64,000 nucleotides of DNA from Chionoecetes opilio (Eukaryota; Arthropoda; Malacostraca; Decapoda; Majidae): contig JACEEZ010018909.1 of the NCBI GenBank assembly GCA_016584305.1, forward strand, positions 7,501-71,500. The letters are read 5' to 3'. A model generated the notes under the pieces. It did not search any database and had not been told where the DNA came from. It saw nothing but the letters and a program-made list of their open reading frames with translations. Numbering within the stretch: the stretch's first letter is position 1; every line of letters starts with the position of its first letter. The translations under genes and the position numbers were made by a program. Shown here piece by piece: positions 1 to 12,790 of the stretch.

Positions 1-22
1 TGACACACACACACACATATAG

Positions 23-68
<46 letters not shown>
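1..68. repeat. (AC)n microsatellite
   Basis: Nearly pure AC dinucleotides with a short TATAGATA interruption. It runs into the left edge of the window and directly abuts the SINE to its right. Confidence 0.95.
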
Positions 69-71
<3 letters not shown>

Positions 72-430
72 GGTTGGCGGTAGCAGAGAGGTTAGCGTCT
101 CCGAGTGGCGTTCTCGGTGACCCGAGTTCGATCCCCGAAGAAAACCAAAATCTTTCTGCACCGTCGAGTGGCCTAAGAACACCCACATGCCTTGCCCATT
201 AACTCTACCTTCGATTGCGAGTGCATCGGAGGACACAGGGGTGCGGCATGAGCCTCTAATCACAGGCGTCACTATAAGAATCCTGCCTGCGCCACCACGG
301 GCGAGGGCCAACCATCACAGCCCTCAAGTGAACCTTGTGCAAGTGAACTCAAGTGAACCAAGTGAACCTCCAGGGACTACCATCCGAGCCTTAGTCACTG
401 CCTACAGGCGCTATAGGCACAAATGTAAAA
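69..430 (+). mobile_element. tRNA-derived SINE, family A
   Basis: The head is tRNA-like, with an A-box-like GGTAGCAGAGAGG near 77 and a B-box-like GAGTTCGATCC near 125. A unique body of about 290 bp follows, and the element ends in an (AC)n tail, as the other SINEs in this window do. The body carries short CAAGTGAAC repeats near 330-370. I see only one copy here, so the family assignment rests on structure and not on repetition. Confidence 0.6.
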
Positions 431-484
431 CACACACACACACACACACACACACAGCGACACACACACACACACACACACACC
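431..484. repeat. (AC)n tail of SINE A
   Basis: AC repeat interrupted once by AGCG. It separates two SINEs of different families. Confidence 0.9.
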
Positions 485-747
485 GTCAGTGTGGCTCAGT
501 TGGTTAGGGCGCCCTGCATCATTCTGTGGTCCGGCGTTCCATCCCCGACCCCGCTCATTCCCGGGGATATTTTCACTGTGAAATTCGGACGGTATTGTCC
601 CCCTTGAGCAAGGGGATGGAGGTGTGTGGTGTGTGAGGTCCCAGCATTGCCCAAAGATCGGTAATAATGAGCTCCAAGCTCGCACTGCGAGGGTGAAACT
701 GGCGATCGCGAGCCATCTCGCGTGGACAAGACCATGGGTGAATAACA
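485..747 (+). mobile_element. tRNA-derived SINE, family B, copy 1
   Basis: The tRNA-like head has an A-box-like GTGGCTCAGTTGG and a B-box-like GCGTTCCATCCCC. The body contains CCCCCTTGAGCAAGGGGAT and ATGAGCTCCAAGCTC and ends at GGTGAAT before an (AC)n tail. The same body words recur at 5524-5745, 5926-6088 and 44031-44141, so this is a repeat family and not a tRNA gene. Confidence 0.8.
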
Positions 748-760
748 CACACACACATAC

Positions 761-795
<35 letters not shown>

Positions 796-888
796 CACAC
801 ACACACAGTGAAACACACACAGTGAAACACACACAAACACAGTCACACACACAAACAAATAAACTACTCTCTCTCTCTCTCTCTCTTC
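748..888. repeat. (AC)n then (CT)n
   Basis: AC tract with AGTGAAAC interruptions, followed by a short CT tract at about 868-888. Confidence 0.9.
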
Positions 889-1437
889 CTACAGACTCCT
901 GGGAGATGTAATCAGGTATTGAGGTTACATTAAATTTTGCTATTACTGCTGCTGCTGCTCTCGTTATCATCATTATGTTTTCAGTCATTATTCGATTATA
1001 TCATCATCGTCATCACCGCTGTATCACAACCATTACTTCAGACACCACCGCCAATGTCTCTTCCGCTGCACTCATTGCCTTATCTACTCACAGTTTTATC
1101 CTCTTTAAGATATGACATCGCCGCCCTTACCTCCTTCCTCATCAACCTTCACTAAACTGCTAACATCCTCGATTGGACCAAAAGATATGTTAATGTTTGT
1201 TTCTGCACTTGTATATTCCTATTTCCTATGTATTAATTTTTTGTATCGTATAAGTATGAAGCCGCCCTACTACGCTACTACCACCATGGTGGCAGGCCAC
1301 TCTTCCCTGCCCCCCAACATCCCGCACTGTTGGGGTCGCTGTTCCCCACGCCTCGCTATGTCACAGCTTTCACACAGCCTCACTACCGTAGTGGAATTTG
1401 ACTTTCTGGCTCATGAGGGTGTGAGGGAACGCGGCAA
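889..1437. other. no gene seen
   Basis: Moderately AT-rich DNA with a short GCT triplet run near 950. The open frames here have no recognisable protein character. Confidence 0.6.
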
Positions 1438-1660
<223 letters not shown>

Positions 1661-1673
1661 ATTTTGTATAATT

Positions 1674-1862
1674 TCAGTTGAGCTACCTCTCAGTAATATA
1701 ACTATACGTGTATGTAAAGTTTTTTTGTGGACTACAGTTTAGGCGAATTATTCCATATATTTATACTGTTGCAAACTTGATATTACGTTAAATGTTATAT
1801 ATTTTATACAGTAATATGTATGCTGTGGTCAATAAATTTATCTATCTATTATCTATATATGT
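1674..1862 (+). mobile_element. 3' tail of the LINE type seen at 60.9-63.1 kb
   Basis: Shared words with the 3' end of the LINE near 62830-63116 include GTTGAGCTA, TGTGGACT(A/G)CAG and CTGTGGTCAATAAAT, followed by an (ATCT)n-type tail. Only untranslated sequence is present, so this is a heavily 5'-truncated copy lying between two GT tracts. Confidence 0.7.
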
Positions 1863-2532
1863 GTGTGTGTGTGTGTTTTGCCTAGGAGGGCTGAGGTACG
1901 GGAGCTGGGACAGACGGGCAGGAGGCAATGTTGAGGGCAATGAGGGGAGGCAAGACGCAGGTGGCGTGTGCAAGAAGGAGGGCGCCAGCATGACATCGGT
2001 AAACACGCGGCGCCGTGCCTCCCTGCCGTCCCACACACCCAGCCAGGACAGCCCTTCCATCACCAATCGACACACACCTGTCACCCTTGCGCGGCACACC
2101 TGTCACATCGCTCCCTTACAGGATGGCAGGACTACCACCACCACTACCACCACCACCGTCTTGTCCAATAAATCGCCCATCAGTACCGCCATATACTGTC
2201 CTCGCGTCCTTACATGTCTACGCTACTGAGTGTTGTAAGTCTTGTGTTCGTCACATCTTTACAGGAGACTCTGAAGGCGGACTCTTTAGTGGGATTTTAG
2301 TGACTTGTTTACCGCCTTCCACCCCCAGCCCCGCCCTTCAGCCCACTCCCCCTCAGCGGCGATGAGGGATCAAGCTGTAATAAGCGGGTCACCGAGTCCG
2401 TCACCTTTGTCAGATAGAGCGCGTGAAGCTATTCATCATGTCTTAAGCGGATTACACTAAGCCGTCCACAATACATACATGCAGTCACCATTCATCACGC
2501 AGGTATGCTTAATGGTGACGCGTGTGTGTGTG
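1863..2532. other. no gene seen
   Basis: Holds a short GT tract, an ACC-rich patch near 2130-2160 and otherwise unique sequence. No splice-bounded coding segment was recognised. Confidence 0.55.
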
Positions 2533-2817
2533 TATTCATCTAGTTGTATTTTTACAGGGCCTGAGCTACACTCGTATGGCCCGTCTCCATTGCTACATTT
2601 TATCATTCATCCTTAGTACTTTTAAGTGTCGGCCAAAACCACCACCCCGGGAGGCGGGAGACACAACCCCCGGCTAACAACCGGTACCCATTCACTGCTG
2701 GGTGGACAGAGGCTCGGGTTTATGGAGACCGCCGATCTTTCTCCGCTCCGCCCGGGGATCGAACCCGGGACTTCTCGGTTGTGAACCGAGTGTGCTAACC
2801 ACTACACTAAGGAGTAC
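2533..2817 (-). mobile_element. tRNA-Val-derived SINE (family V), copy 1
   Basis: Read on the minus strand, this has a tRNA-Val-like head with B-box GGTTCGATCCCCGGG, a body including GAATGGGTACCGG and a 3' tail ending CAACTAGATGAATACACAC. It is one of five copies, with 40942, 44188, 56519 and 63144. It is more diverged than the others, with small changes in the body. Confidence 0.9.
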
Positions 2818-3349
<532 letters not shown>

Positions 3350-3378
3350 GGAGAGAGGGAGAGAGAGGGAGAGGGAGA

Positions 3379-3925
3379 AGTGCTTCGCCAATCACAAATC
3401 ACCGCTGCCCACGCCAGAAAGGAACGAAGCACTATTACAAACTTTCCAGGCGACACACAACACCGAGCCGAGACATCCAGCCTGGGAAGCCTTATTAAGA
3501 GGTCGTAAGAGAATATACCCGCGGCTGGAGTGGCCCTGACGATGCAGTGTCCAGTCGAGGGTGCCGTCCCCCCACAAACCCCACGTCCTCGTCTCTTACC
3601 TGTATACATACTGTACAGGTTTTGGGAAGAGACTCCATATACGAATGTTGTCCAGCGAGCATAATGTTAAAAGTTAAGTAGCAAGTGTGACTTAAGAGAT
3701 GCATTAAAAGGGGTACTCTTGTGGAGTCTTCGAGGACGTGGGGGAGGAGGACAAGTTGGTTGGGAAGGGGGGGGAGATGTTGTTTATGGCGAGTCCCTGC
3801 ATGGAGTGTGTAAAGGGCGGGGCCGGGTTGTGCCAGGGGGGGGGGGGGGGGGGATTGGGGGAAGCTGTCACTATGAAATGTTAGGCTTGTGTCACACTTG
3901 TCCACCACTGCTATACTGCACCCGG
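3379..3925. other. no gene seen; contains an 18-base G run
   Basis: Unique sequence with an uninterrupted G run at 3836-3853. No coding unit recognised. Confidence 0.55.

Positions 3926-4007
<82 letters not shown>
3926..4007. repeat. (AT)n microsatellite
   Basis: About 80 bp of AT dinucleotides directly before the split SINE head. Confidence 0.95.
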
Positions 4008-4008
<1 letters not shown>

Positions 4009-4037
4009 TACGACTGCGTGGTATAATGGTTTAGAGC
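4008..4037 (+). mobile_element. SINE family B, copy 2, 5' piece
   Basis: The tRNA-like head with A-box-like GTGGTATAATGG stops at GGTTTAGAGC. The missing remainder resumes at 5524-5533 after the same short sequence. The SINE has been split by the LINE and MITE between the two pieces. Confidence 0.75.
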
Positions 4038-4890
4038 ATCAATGACATATGTAACATATCTGAGACACTAAATACCATATTATTTGCCGATGATTCTACG
4101 CTTTACTTAATTGGTGACAAACCCGCAGAACTAATCAATAGAGCAAATGCAGAGCTAGCTAAATTCTCGGAGTGGTGTTTGGCTAACCGCCTAACTATAA
4201 ATACAGCCAAGACATATTTCATGTTATCTACAAATACCACTACCAGATACCAACCATTACCAAATCTTAAAATTATAAATGACGACATTACTCAAGTATA
4301 CAAGATAAAGTTCCTTGGATTAATCTTTGACAAAAACTTAACTTTTAAACATCATCTGTCCAACCTCTGTTTAAAATTATCTAGATTAATTCCACTCCTT
4401 CTCAAAGTCAAACCCTTCGCCCCAGTTGAGGTTCTTAAATGCATGTATTATGCTCACATTTATCCCCATCTCAATTATTGTAATCTCATTTGGTCCACCA
4501 CTTATCCCTGTCATTTAAACCATCTAAATTTACTCCATAAAAAAGTCATCAGAATAATAACCAACAGTGACTACTTGCGAGCACACTCTTCCATTATTTA
4601 AATCCTTAAATATTTTGAATCTAAATGATTTATCAAAATTAAATATTGCATCCTTTATGTACAAACAATCAGCGTCTAACTACAATAATGACCAACTACT
4701 TCACAATTACCAAACCCGCAACCAACGCTCCCTGTCCATACCTAGTCATAGACTAACCCTATACAAGCATTCCCTAATGTACCAAGGTCCCAAGTTATGG
4801 AATGATATCCCTGTACATATCAAACATTCACCTAGCTTAAGCACTTTTAAACATACATTCAAGAAACATTTATTATCATTATACTAGCTC
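4038..4890 (+). pseudogene. reverse transcriptase C-terminal half, frameshifted
   Basis: Non-LTR reverse transcriptases copy element RNA at a nicked target site. The catalytic FADD motif is visible in frame at about 4083-4094 (F-A-D-D-S-T-L-Y), followed by the thumb region with F-L-G-L-I-F-D and Y-P-H-L-N-Y-C. The frame closes after R-A-H-S-S-I-I near 4600. The protein continues in a neighbouring frame from about 4580 with L-P-L-F-K-S-L-N and ends at 4890 after the typical W-N-D-I-P closing motif. One single-base frameshift therefore separates the halves. The fingers, palm start and endonuclease are absent because of 5' truncation. The piece cannot be autonomous. Confidence 0.85.
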
Positions 4891-5222
4891 TGTGTACTAT
4901 TATCATTGTTATTATTATTCGTGTACTTATTTTTTGTGTAATTCTTCACAGCAACTGTTTAATATTATTTATTACTAGTGTATATTATCCTGTAAATTAG
5001 TCTAAGTAACTTGCTAACTATCATCGCCTGTTTATGTCAGTATTTGTTTAGTATTTATATACCTTGTGTTTATTTATTACTTTTTCTGTGTGTTTTCCCT
5101 CTCTCCACACCTTTACCCAAAAAGCTTTTGCTTGTAAAGGGCTGTTTGCAACCCCATATCCTGTTATAATCATTATAAAATATTGTAAAATGGCAAACAT
5201 TATAAAGTGTTAAAGTGTTAAG
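4038..5222 (+). mobile_element. 5'-truncated non-LTR retrotransposon, L2-like
   Basis: The element begins inside the reverse transcriptase at an I-N-D-I motif and carries the C-terminal half of the ORF, a 3' UTR of about 330 bp and a GTGTTAA-type repeated tail near 5200-5222. It lies directly against a 10-base target-site word that recurs at the far side of the nested block, as target-primed insertion would give. The clade label rests on remembered family motifs and has not been tested by a tree. Confidence 0.8.
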
Positions 5223-5230
5223 TGTTAGAG

Positions 5231-5523
5231 CAGCATTTCCCAACATGGGGGAAATTTCAGGATTCTAAGGGGGAAATTTATCCTGAGGGACATCTAAATT
5301 ACTAGCATTTAGTAGACAGAAAACAAATGTCTTAGAATGTGGCTATTGACTTTTACTCATGTATATATAGATTTAGAGGATAGTGTCTATTATAAGTACT
5401 TGTGTTATTAAGCAAGTAAATTTTGTGTTTTGGCTACTTTTTTCCTTGTCACATGAAGGGGAAAATCCGGATGGTTGAACTGGTTGGAGGGTAAAACAAC
5501 AGAATAAAGGTTGGAAACCACTG
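5231..5523. mobile_element. hAT-like MITE (293 bp)
   Basis: The ends form degenerate inverted repeats: CAGCATTTCCCAACAT on the left and, read inverted, CAGTGGTTTCCAACCT on the right. CAG-starting ends with this pattern are usual for hAT elements. The flanks TGTTAGAG (5223-5230) and GTTTAGAG (5524-5531) match at six of eight bases, fitting a decayed 8-bp hAT target duplication. No transposase is present. It sits immediately downstream of the LINE tail. Confidence 0.65.
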
Positions 5524-5744
5524 GTTTAGAGCGTGGCCTGCTATTCTGTGAGCGCGCTTTCAATCCCCGCTCGCTCCCAGAAATGTTTTACTGACAAATA
5601 TGGGTGGTTACTGTCCCCCTTGAGCAAAGGGATTGGGTGTGTATAATGTGTGACTTCCCAGTATTACCAAAGATTGGTTGGTCACTACGAGCTCCAAGCG
5701 CTTTCTAGGAGGGTAAAACTGGCGTGGGCAAGGTTGTAGGTGAA

Positions 5745-5745
<1 letters not shown>
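5524..5745 (+). mobile_element. SINE family B, copy 2, 3' piece
   Basis: Resumes at GTTTAGAGCGTGGCC with the B-box-like GCTTTCAATCCCC, then the family B body words CCCCTTGAGCAAAGGGAT and GAGCTCCAAGCG, ending in an (AC)n tail. It completes the head at 4008-4037. Confidence 0.8.
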
Positions 5746-5812
<67 letters not shown>

Positions 5813-5836
5813 ACGCACACGCGCACACACACACAC
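5746..5836. repeat. (AC)n tail with CGCACA variants
   Basis: AC tract with several ACGC interruptions at its right end. Confidence 0.95.
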
Positions 5837-5925
5837 AGGTTTAAGGGATAACATCGCGGCGCGCCCTTTTGCGATCCTGCGTTTGGGCCCCGCTAAGGGC
5901 GCGAGATTTTTCAAAGACTAAAGCG

Positions 5926-6088
5926 AGCAAGCTGCTGTCTCTCTTGAACAAGGCAATGCGGTGTGTGGTTTGTGAGATCCCAGCCTAACCGAAAAAATCA
6001 GTCCTATGAACTCTAAGCTCCCTGCCGAGAGGGTGGTAGTTGGCGGTGGCAATGCCAGAACCTGACCAAGACCATGGTGAACAGCATT
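5926..6088 (+). mobile_element. SINE family B, partial copy 3
   Basis: Carries the 3' two-thirds of the family B body (CTTGAACAAGGCAATG, TGAACTCTAAGCTCC, GACCAAGACCATGGTGAA) but lacks the tRNA-like head. Diverged from copies 1 and 2. Confidence 0.65.
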
Positions 6089-6234
6089 CACACTTGACGC
6101 CTTGGGTAGAAAGTGTGTAGACCGTCCACTCGTCCTGTTCAATATTTAATGTTTAGCCTTAAAAGAAGAAGCTAAAGACACGTGTTGTATTATTGCCCTT
6201 AACAAATGAGGGCAGTGGCGCATCACGGCCTTTC

Positions 6235-6316
<82 letters not shown>

Positions 6317-6350
6317 ACACACATACACACACACAAGCACACAGACAAAG
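6235..6350. repeat. (AC)n microsatellite
   Basis: About 100 bp of AC, then imperfect ACAT and AAGC variants. It ends about 80 bp from the 3' edge of the exon at 6429. Confidence 0.95.
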
Positions 6351-6428
6351 AGAGAGCGGACACACACCGCCTACAGTGGGCTAATACACAATGAGCAGCA
6401 GGGTGCAGGTGCCACCTGTATTACTCAC

Positions 6429-7174
6429 CTGGTGCACGTGGTGGAGACGCACGTACTCGCCGTTCCTGGGTCGGGCTGGAGCAGAGGCGGCGGCGGGGGC
6501 GCGGGAGTCTTGGAGGGAGGTGCGGGAGAGCGCCTCCACCAGGTCCGAGCTGAAGGAGGGGATGCAACGTGGGGGAGTTCTGGGGGGCGTCCTGGGCGGG
6601 GAGTGACTGACTCTGGATGGGGGACGTGGGGAAGGTGAGGAGCTGAGGGAGGAGGGGCTGGATGAGGAGGTGAATGTGGAGGTGGAGGAAGGGGGTGCTG
6701 GGGGAGGAGCCGGGGAGGGGGGAACTGGAGTGGCGTCAGCAGCAGAGGAGGGTGAGGAGGAGGACCGCGAGGGAGGCACAGTGTCACGGCAGTGCCCCTC
6801 CAGGTGGGTGTCAAGGCGAGACTCTGAGGAGCGTTGGTCCAGCAGGCGGCCGTCGCGGTGCACGGTGAGGGTGTCCTTCGTGGTGACCTGCGAGGTGACC
6901 GTTAGGTCCGTCTCCAGTTTGGTGAGGCCCCGCAGGTCGGCGCCCAGGACAGAGGCCAACAGGCGGCTCACCAGGGCGTGATCAGGTAACTTCCCGGATA
7001 GCAGAGCTGCCCGCAGCTGATCGCCGTCCTCGCCCACCAGCTGCACCGCCACGCCGTTCACCAGCACCACCTCCCGCTCGGTGATGGTGGTGCGCGTGGC
7101 GGCGTCCACAACCCGCGCCCGCCCAGCGCCGAACAGCTGGTCCACCGCCTCCTGGGGATCCACCACGCCCGTAC
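6429..7174 (-). CDS. internal exon of an unrecognised host gene
   Basis: A 746 bp open segment on the minus strand is bounded by splice signals: an acceptor ending TGCAG just beyond 7174 and a donor CAG|GTGAGT at 6429/6428. The frame starts with two bases of a split codon at 7174 and is open throughout, ending in phase 0. It encodes about 248 residues. The first 130 look globular, with V-V-L-V-N-G-V-A-V-Q-L-V and T-L-T-V-H-R-D-G-R-L-L-D as clear beta-type segments. The next 80 are rich in Pro and Ser with many P-P and S-S-S runs and look disordered. The last 30 are again mixed (L-V-E-A-L-S-R-T-S-L). GC content and third-position bias exceed the surroundings, as expected for an arthropod coding exon. 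Neighbouring exons would lie at higher coordinates upstream and lower coordinates downstream; I found none. I do not recognise the protein and assign no function. Confidence 0.6.
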
Positions 7175-7341
7175 CTGCATACCACCACCACCAACACGTC
7201 AGTAAACACCTTGGCCGCCGCCACTACACGGGATGACGAATTCGCAGAGCCACCGTGACGCACCGACAGGAGCCTTTTATCGATACAACGAATGCCCTTC
7301 CAATAACCCTGGCGGGACTTTGCGAAAACCTTCGAATGCCT

Positions 7342-7392
<51 letters not shown>

Positions 7393-7744
7393 TACCCCGC
7401 GTTTCTATATATTTCCTCGCTGTCGCATCCGCCGTGAGTCACCGTAGTGTTGGGGTGACTCACGCTAAAATCACCGCACGACTCACACTCATTCACGTAC
7501 GCACGCCACCACCACGCCCACACCCTCCACGACGCCCCACACCACGACGCCCCACACCACCACGCCCACACCACCAGCTCAAGTACCACGCCCTCGTGAT
7601 GAATGGCAGCGCAAGACAAAAAGAAAACAATGTAGGAAAAACGTCCCATCATAACCTTGGCCTCGTTTGGCACCTTTGCCGCGGCAGGTGTGTCACGCAG
7701 GTGTAAAAACATGTGGGGTGAGGGGCTATTTGCAGGGTGTGTGT

Positions 7745-7787
<43 letters not shown>

Positions 7788-8280
7788 CAGGTGCACATGC
7801 CCCGCCTCAGGTGAAGACGCGGCAGGTGAGGCCAAAGCGACACCTCATTAGTAAGGGAAGGCGTCCACACGGAGGTCTCATAACACACACTCCTTCCCCC
7901 TCCCTACCACCCACCCTCCTTATACCCCCACCCCCGCCATTAACACACTCCTCCACCCACCTTATACCCCCCTGCCATTAACACACTCCTCCACCCTCCC
8001 AGTGACCCCCTTTTCTCCACCTCCTCCCTCACCTCCCCCAACCTTTTCTTCTTGCCTCACCTCTCCCTCCCTCCCTTCTTTCTTACGCCTAATAAATTCA
8101 AGCAGAGGAGAGGAAGGACGAGAGAGGTATTCCTGCTGACCCCTTCTTCCCCTCCTTCCCTCTCCCTCTCCCATGTATTGAGTTTCTCGCATACCTCTCT
8201 CTACTACTTCTCCTCCTTCTCCTTTCTTGTGTCCTCTTTTTCCTCCTCTTCTTCCTTCTCCATCATCAGTAATGATCTCA
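7175..8280. other. probable intron with two (GT)n tracts
   Basis: Holds GT tracts at 7343-7392 and 7738-7785, a CACGCCC/CACGACGCCCCA minisatellite near 7505-7575, and pyrimidine-rich DNA from 7880. No further exon was recognised. If the exon at 6429-7174 is real, this stretch is the intron 5' of it. Confidence 0.5.
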
Positions 8281-8347
8281 GGTGACTGTTTCCGGCCAGC
8301 ATTTGTTCTCTTAATTAACCTCTCTCTCTCCCCTCTCTCTTCTCTCT

Positions 8348-8395
<48 letters not shown>

Positions 8396-8436
8396 GGAGA
8401 GACTAGCATCTCTTCAATGCTCATGAATAAGAGAAT

Positions 8437-8469
<33 letters not shown>

Positions 8470-8509
8470 GGAATATTGTTTCCCGCTTCGTTAGCGTAGG
8501 AAGCTATTT

Positions 8510-8583
<74 letters not shown>

Positions 8584-8645
8584 ACAAGCAATGAGGCCAG
8601 CCAGGTGTATCATTAATTAGCATTGTGACAGTTGACCACTAAGCA

Positions 8646-8731
<86 letters not shown>
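8281..8731. repeat. cluster of (CT)n tracts followed by (AG)n
   Basis: CT tracts at about 8322-8392, 8442-8469 and 8512-8581, then an AG tract at 8650-8730. The inverted CT and AG tracts could pair into a hairpin. Confidence 0.93.
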
Positions 8732-10371
<1,640 letters not shown>

Positions 10372-11231
10372 TAATAGTCCTTGAGCCAGACCAAAAGTAA
10401 TGCTCCGGCGGGGGGAGTAATTCTCATTATGATTTTCCATTAGACCAATGTCTCAAGTGTCAGAAAAGGTGTGATGGACATCTGAGAACGGTAGCTTAGT
10501 GCCCGGATGGACGCCATCTTTGAAACCACCCAGCTCGAAAATGCCCATTTGGTGGGGTACATTGTTGCACGTGTATCTGGACTTCTATACTAGCTATCGA
10601 TGTGCGGTTGACGACTAAATATACGTCCAATGTGTACCGTCTAAATAAAAAATAATATGAAGCATTTTGTTATAGATTAATTATTATAAAAATCAATTAT
10701 CGAAAAAAAATCATATATTTTTCAATATTTATTATTAGACTTGTACTTTTTTAGTGAAACAACACTGGTATGATTTTCCAAATTATGCATTTTGCTACAC
10801 CGTTTATCTGTCTATAAAAATAACTCAACAAGTACAAATATCATCCACCACGAGTTTACAACAAATATATGTAAAGAGGTATAAAATGACTTAGGCGCCG
10901 CTGGCATTATCATTCTGACGATAACGCAAGTTAGGAATGTCGTACGGAGAGGATTTTAACACCATACGATATCTAATAAGCAGGCGGAAATTGTTACATA
11001 GGAAATCTGCACTTTGGTGGCCATCTTGGATTTCAAAATGGCCGCCAATTATATTAATTATTCATTACTAGAGTTTGGAAAGACGTATGGAGCTGATTTT
11101 AACACCATACGATGTTATATTCCTAATAAGCAAGCGGAGGTATCATTGAACATGTCATGTTTTAGTCAAATAACACGTATGATCTTCCAAATTATACATT
11201 TTGCTAAACCGTTTATCTGTCTATAAAGATT

Positions 11232-12058
11232 TCAGGCAATTTGGCCTGCATTATAATAGAGAACAACATATGCTATACAATATACAGTGCACACAAAGTT
11301 AATCATCAGAGTCGCATCAGAGTCATTGGCATCCTGAGCCACGATAGCATCATCCTGCACCATGTTGGAGCATCCCTGCAGCTTACACACAACAGTGCAC
11401 TTCAACCCATTCAGTATGCAGGAGCAATCTGACGGTCGACACGTCCTTCTGCATGTGCATGAGATGAGATTCAAGACGACATCTGGAGCTGGTAGACCCG
11501 CCATCCATCGGATTTTGAGCGAACCGCCATCATCGAGTTCCCAGCCATGTCCTGCTGATGGTGCTGGGACGTCTGGCAGGTTTTCAAGGCTGCGTCGCCA
11601 GATAGCCGCCTGATAGTTGGCCCTAAGCGTATGCTGCATCAAGGAGTCTTCACAAGGCGGCAATTGTCCAGATTCGATCTGGCCCTTCTTTGCACAGAAC
11701 ATGTGATAACGGAGTGAATTAGCACCGACGATCTTCGTGTTCCTGGCGTACAGCTGACACGTGAAGGCCTGAATGCTATTGAAGACGTCTGTTGGTACAT
11801 TCCACGAAGATCCAGATCTGTGAATGCTTGAAGATACAGATCATTCGCTTGCACAAGCTTCAAAGCCTTTATCTTTCCTTGGCTAGCCAGAGCACTAACA
11901 GTGTCACACCCGCTCCATGCATGAAGCCTGGCAAATGCACTGCAAACTCCAGACCCCAATACCGCAGCCAACTTTCCAACGTCAATCATTCTGACTCGAA
12001 CCTTTGTTCCTCGTCTGATGAAAGAGCTGACTATCGATGGTTCTGCTGAGTTGAACAA
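11232..12058 (-). pseudogene. left-arm GCDTVSA-type transposon gene, frameshifted
   Basis: The product resembles an uncharacterised protein family that recurs in many invertebrate genomes and that I take to be transposon-borne. Its function is not established. Visible marks are H-A-W-S-G-C-D-T-V-S-A in the first part, L-R-A-N-Y-Q-A-A-I-W-R-R in the middle and a Cys-rich tail of C-x-C-x3-C-x4-D-C-x-C type that recalls CXC domains. The N-terminal part (to about 11815) and the C-terminal part (from about 11700 downward) lie in different frames. Compared with the right arm, one G is missing from a GGG at about 11812. The 5' end runs through the spacer (I-R-R-G-T-K-V-R-V-R-M-I-D-V), which seems to belong to the gene, and then crosses into the inverted copy. 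The gene is therefore 5'-truncated as well as broken. Confidence 0.75.
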
Positions 12059-12790
12059 GTTGGCTGCGGTATTGGGGTCTGGAGTTTGCAGTGCATTGCC
12101 AGGGCTTCATGCATGGAGCGGGTGTGACACTGTTAGTGCTCTGGCTAGCCAAGGAAAGATAAAGGCTTTGAAGCTTGTGCAAGCGAATGATCTGTATCTT
12201 CAAGCATTCACAGATCTGGGATCTTCGTGGAATGTACCAACAGACGTCTTCAATAGCATTCAGGCCTTCACGTGTCAGCTGTACGCCAGGAACACGAAGA
12301 TCGTCGGTGCTAATTCACTCCGTTATCACATGTTCTGTGCAAAGAAGGGCCAGATCGAATCTGGACAATTGCCGCCTTGTGAAGACTCCTTGATGCAGCA
12401 TACGCTTAGGGCCAACTATCAGGCGGCTATCTGGCGACGCAGCCTTGAAAAACCTGCCGACATCCCAGCACCATCAGCAGGACATGGCTGGGAACTCGAT
12501 GATGGCGGTTCGCTCAAAATCCGATGGATGGCGGGTCTACCAGCTCCAGATGTCGTCTTGAATCTCATCTCATGCACATGCAGAAGGACGTGTCGACCGT
12601 CAGATTGCTCCTGCATACTGAATGGGTTGAAGTGCACTGTTGTGTGTAAGCTGCAGGATGCTCCAACATGGTGCAGGATGATGCTATCGTGGCTCAGGAT
12701 GCCAATGACTCTGATGGCGACTCTGATGATAACTTTGTGTGCACTGTATATTGTATAGCATATGTTGTCTCTATTATAATGCAGGCCAAA
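12018..12790 (+). pseudogene. right-arm GCDTVSA-type transposon gene, frameshifted
   Basis: Inverted partner of the left-arm copy. It is open from the spacer through G-L-H-A-W-S-G-C-D-T-V-S-A, Y-H-M-F-C-A-K-K-G-Q and W-R-R-S-L-E into the Cys cluster at about 12570-12650. It then loses frame after C-K-L-Q because one G is missing from a GGG at about 12657, where the left arm has three. The C-terminal acidic segment (D-D-A-I-V-A-Q-D-A-N-D-S-D) continues in another frame to about 12790. A compensated pair of small indels changes the residues around E-K-P-A-D-I-P compared with the left arm. The start codon at 12018 lies in the spacer and is unlikely to be the family's native start. Confidence 0.75.
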
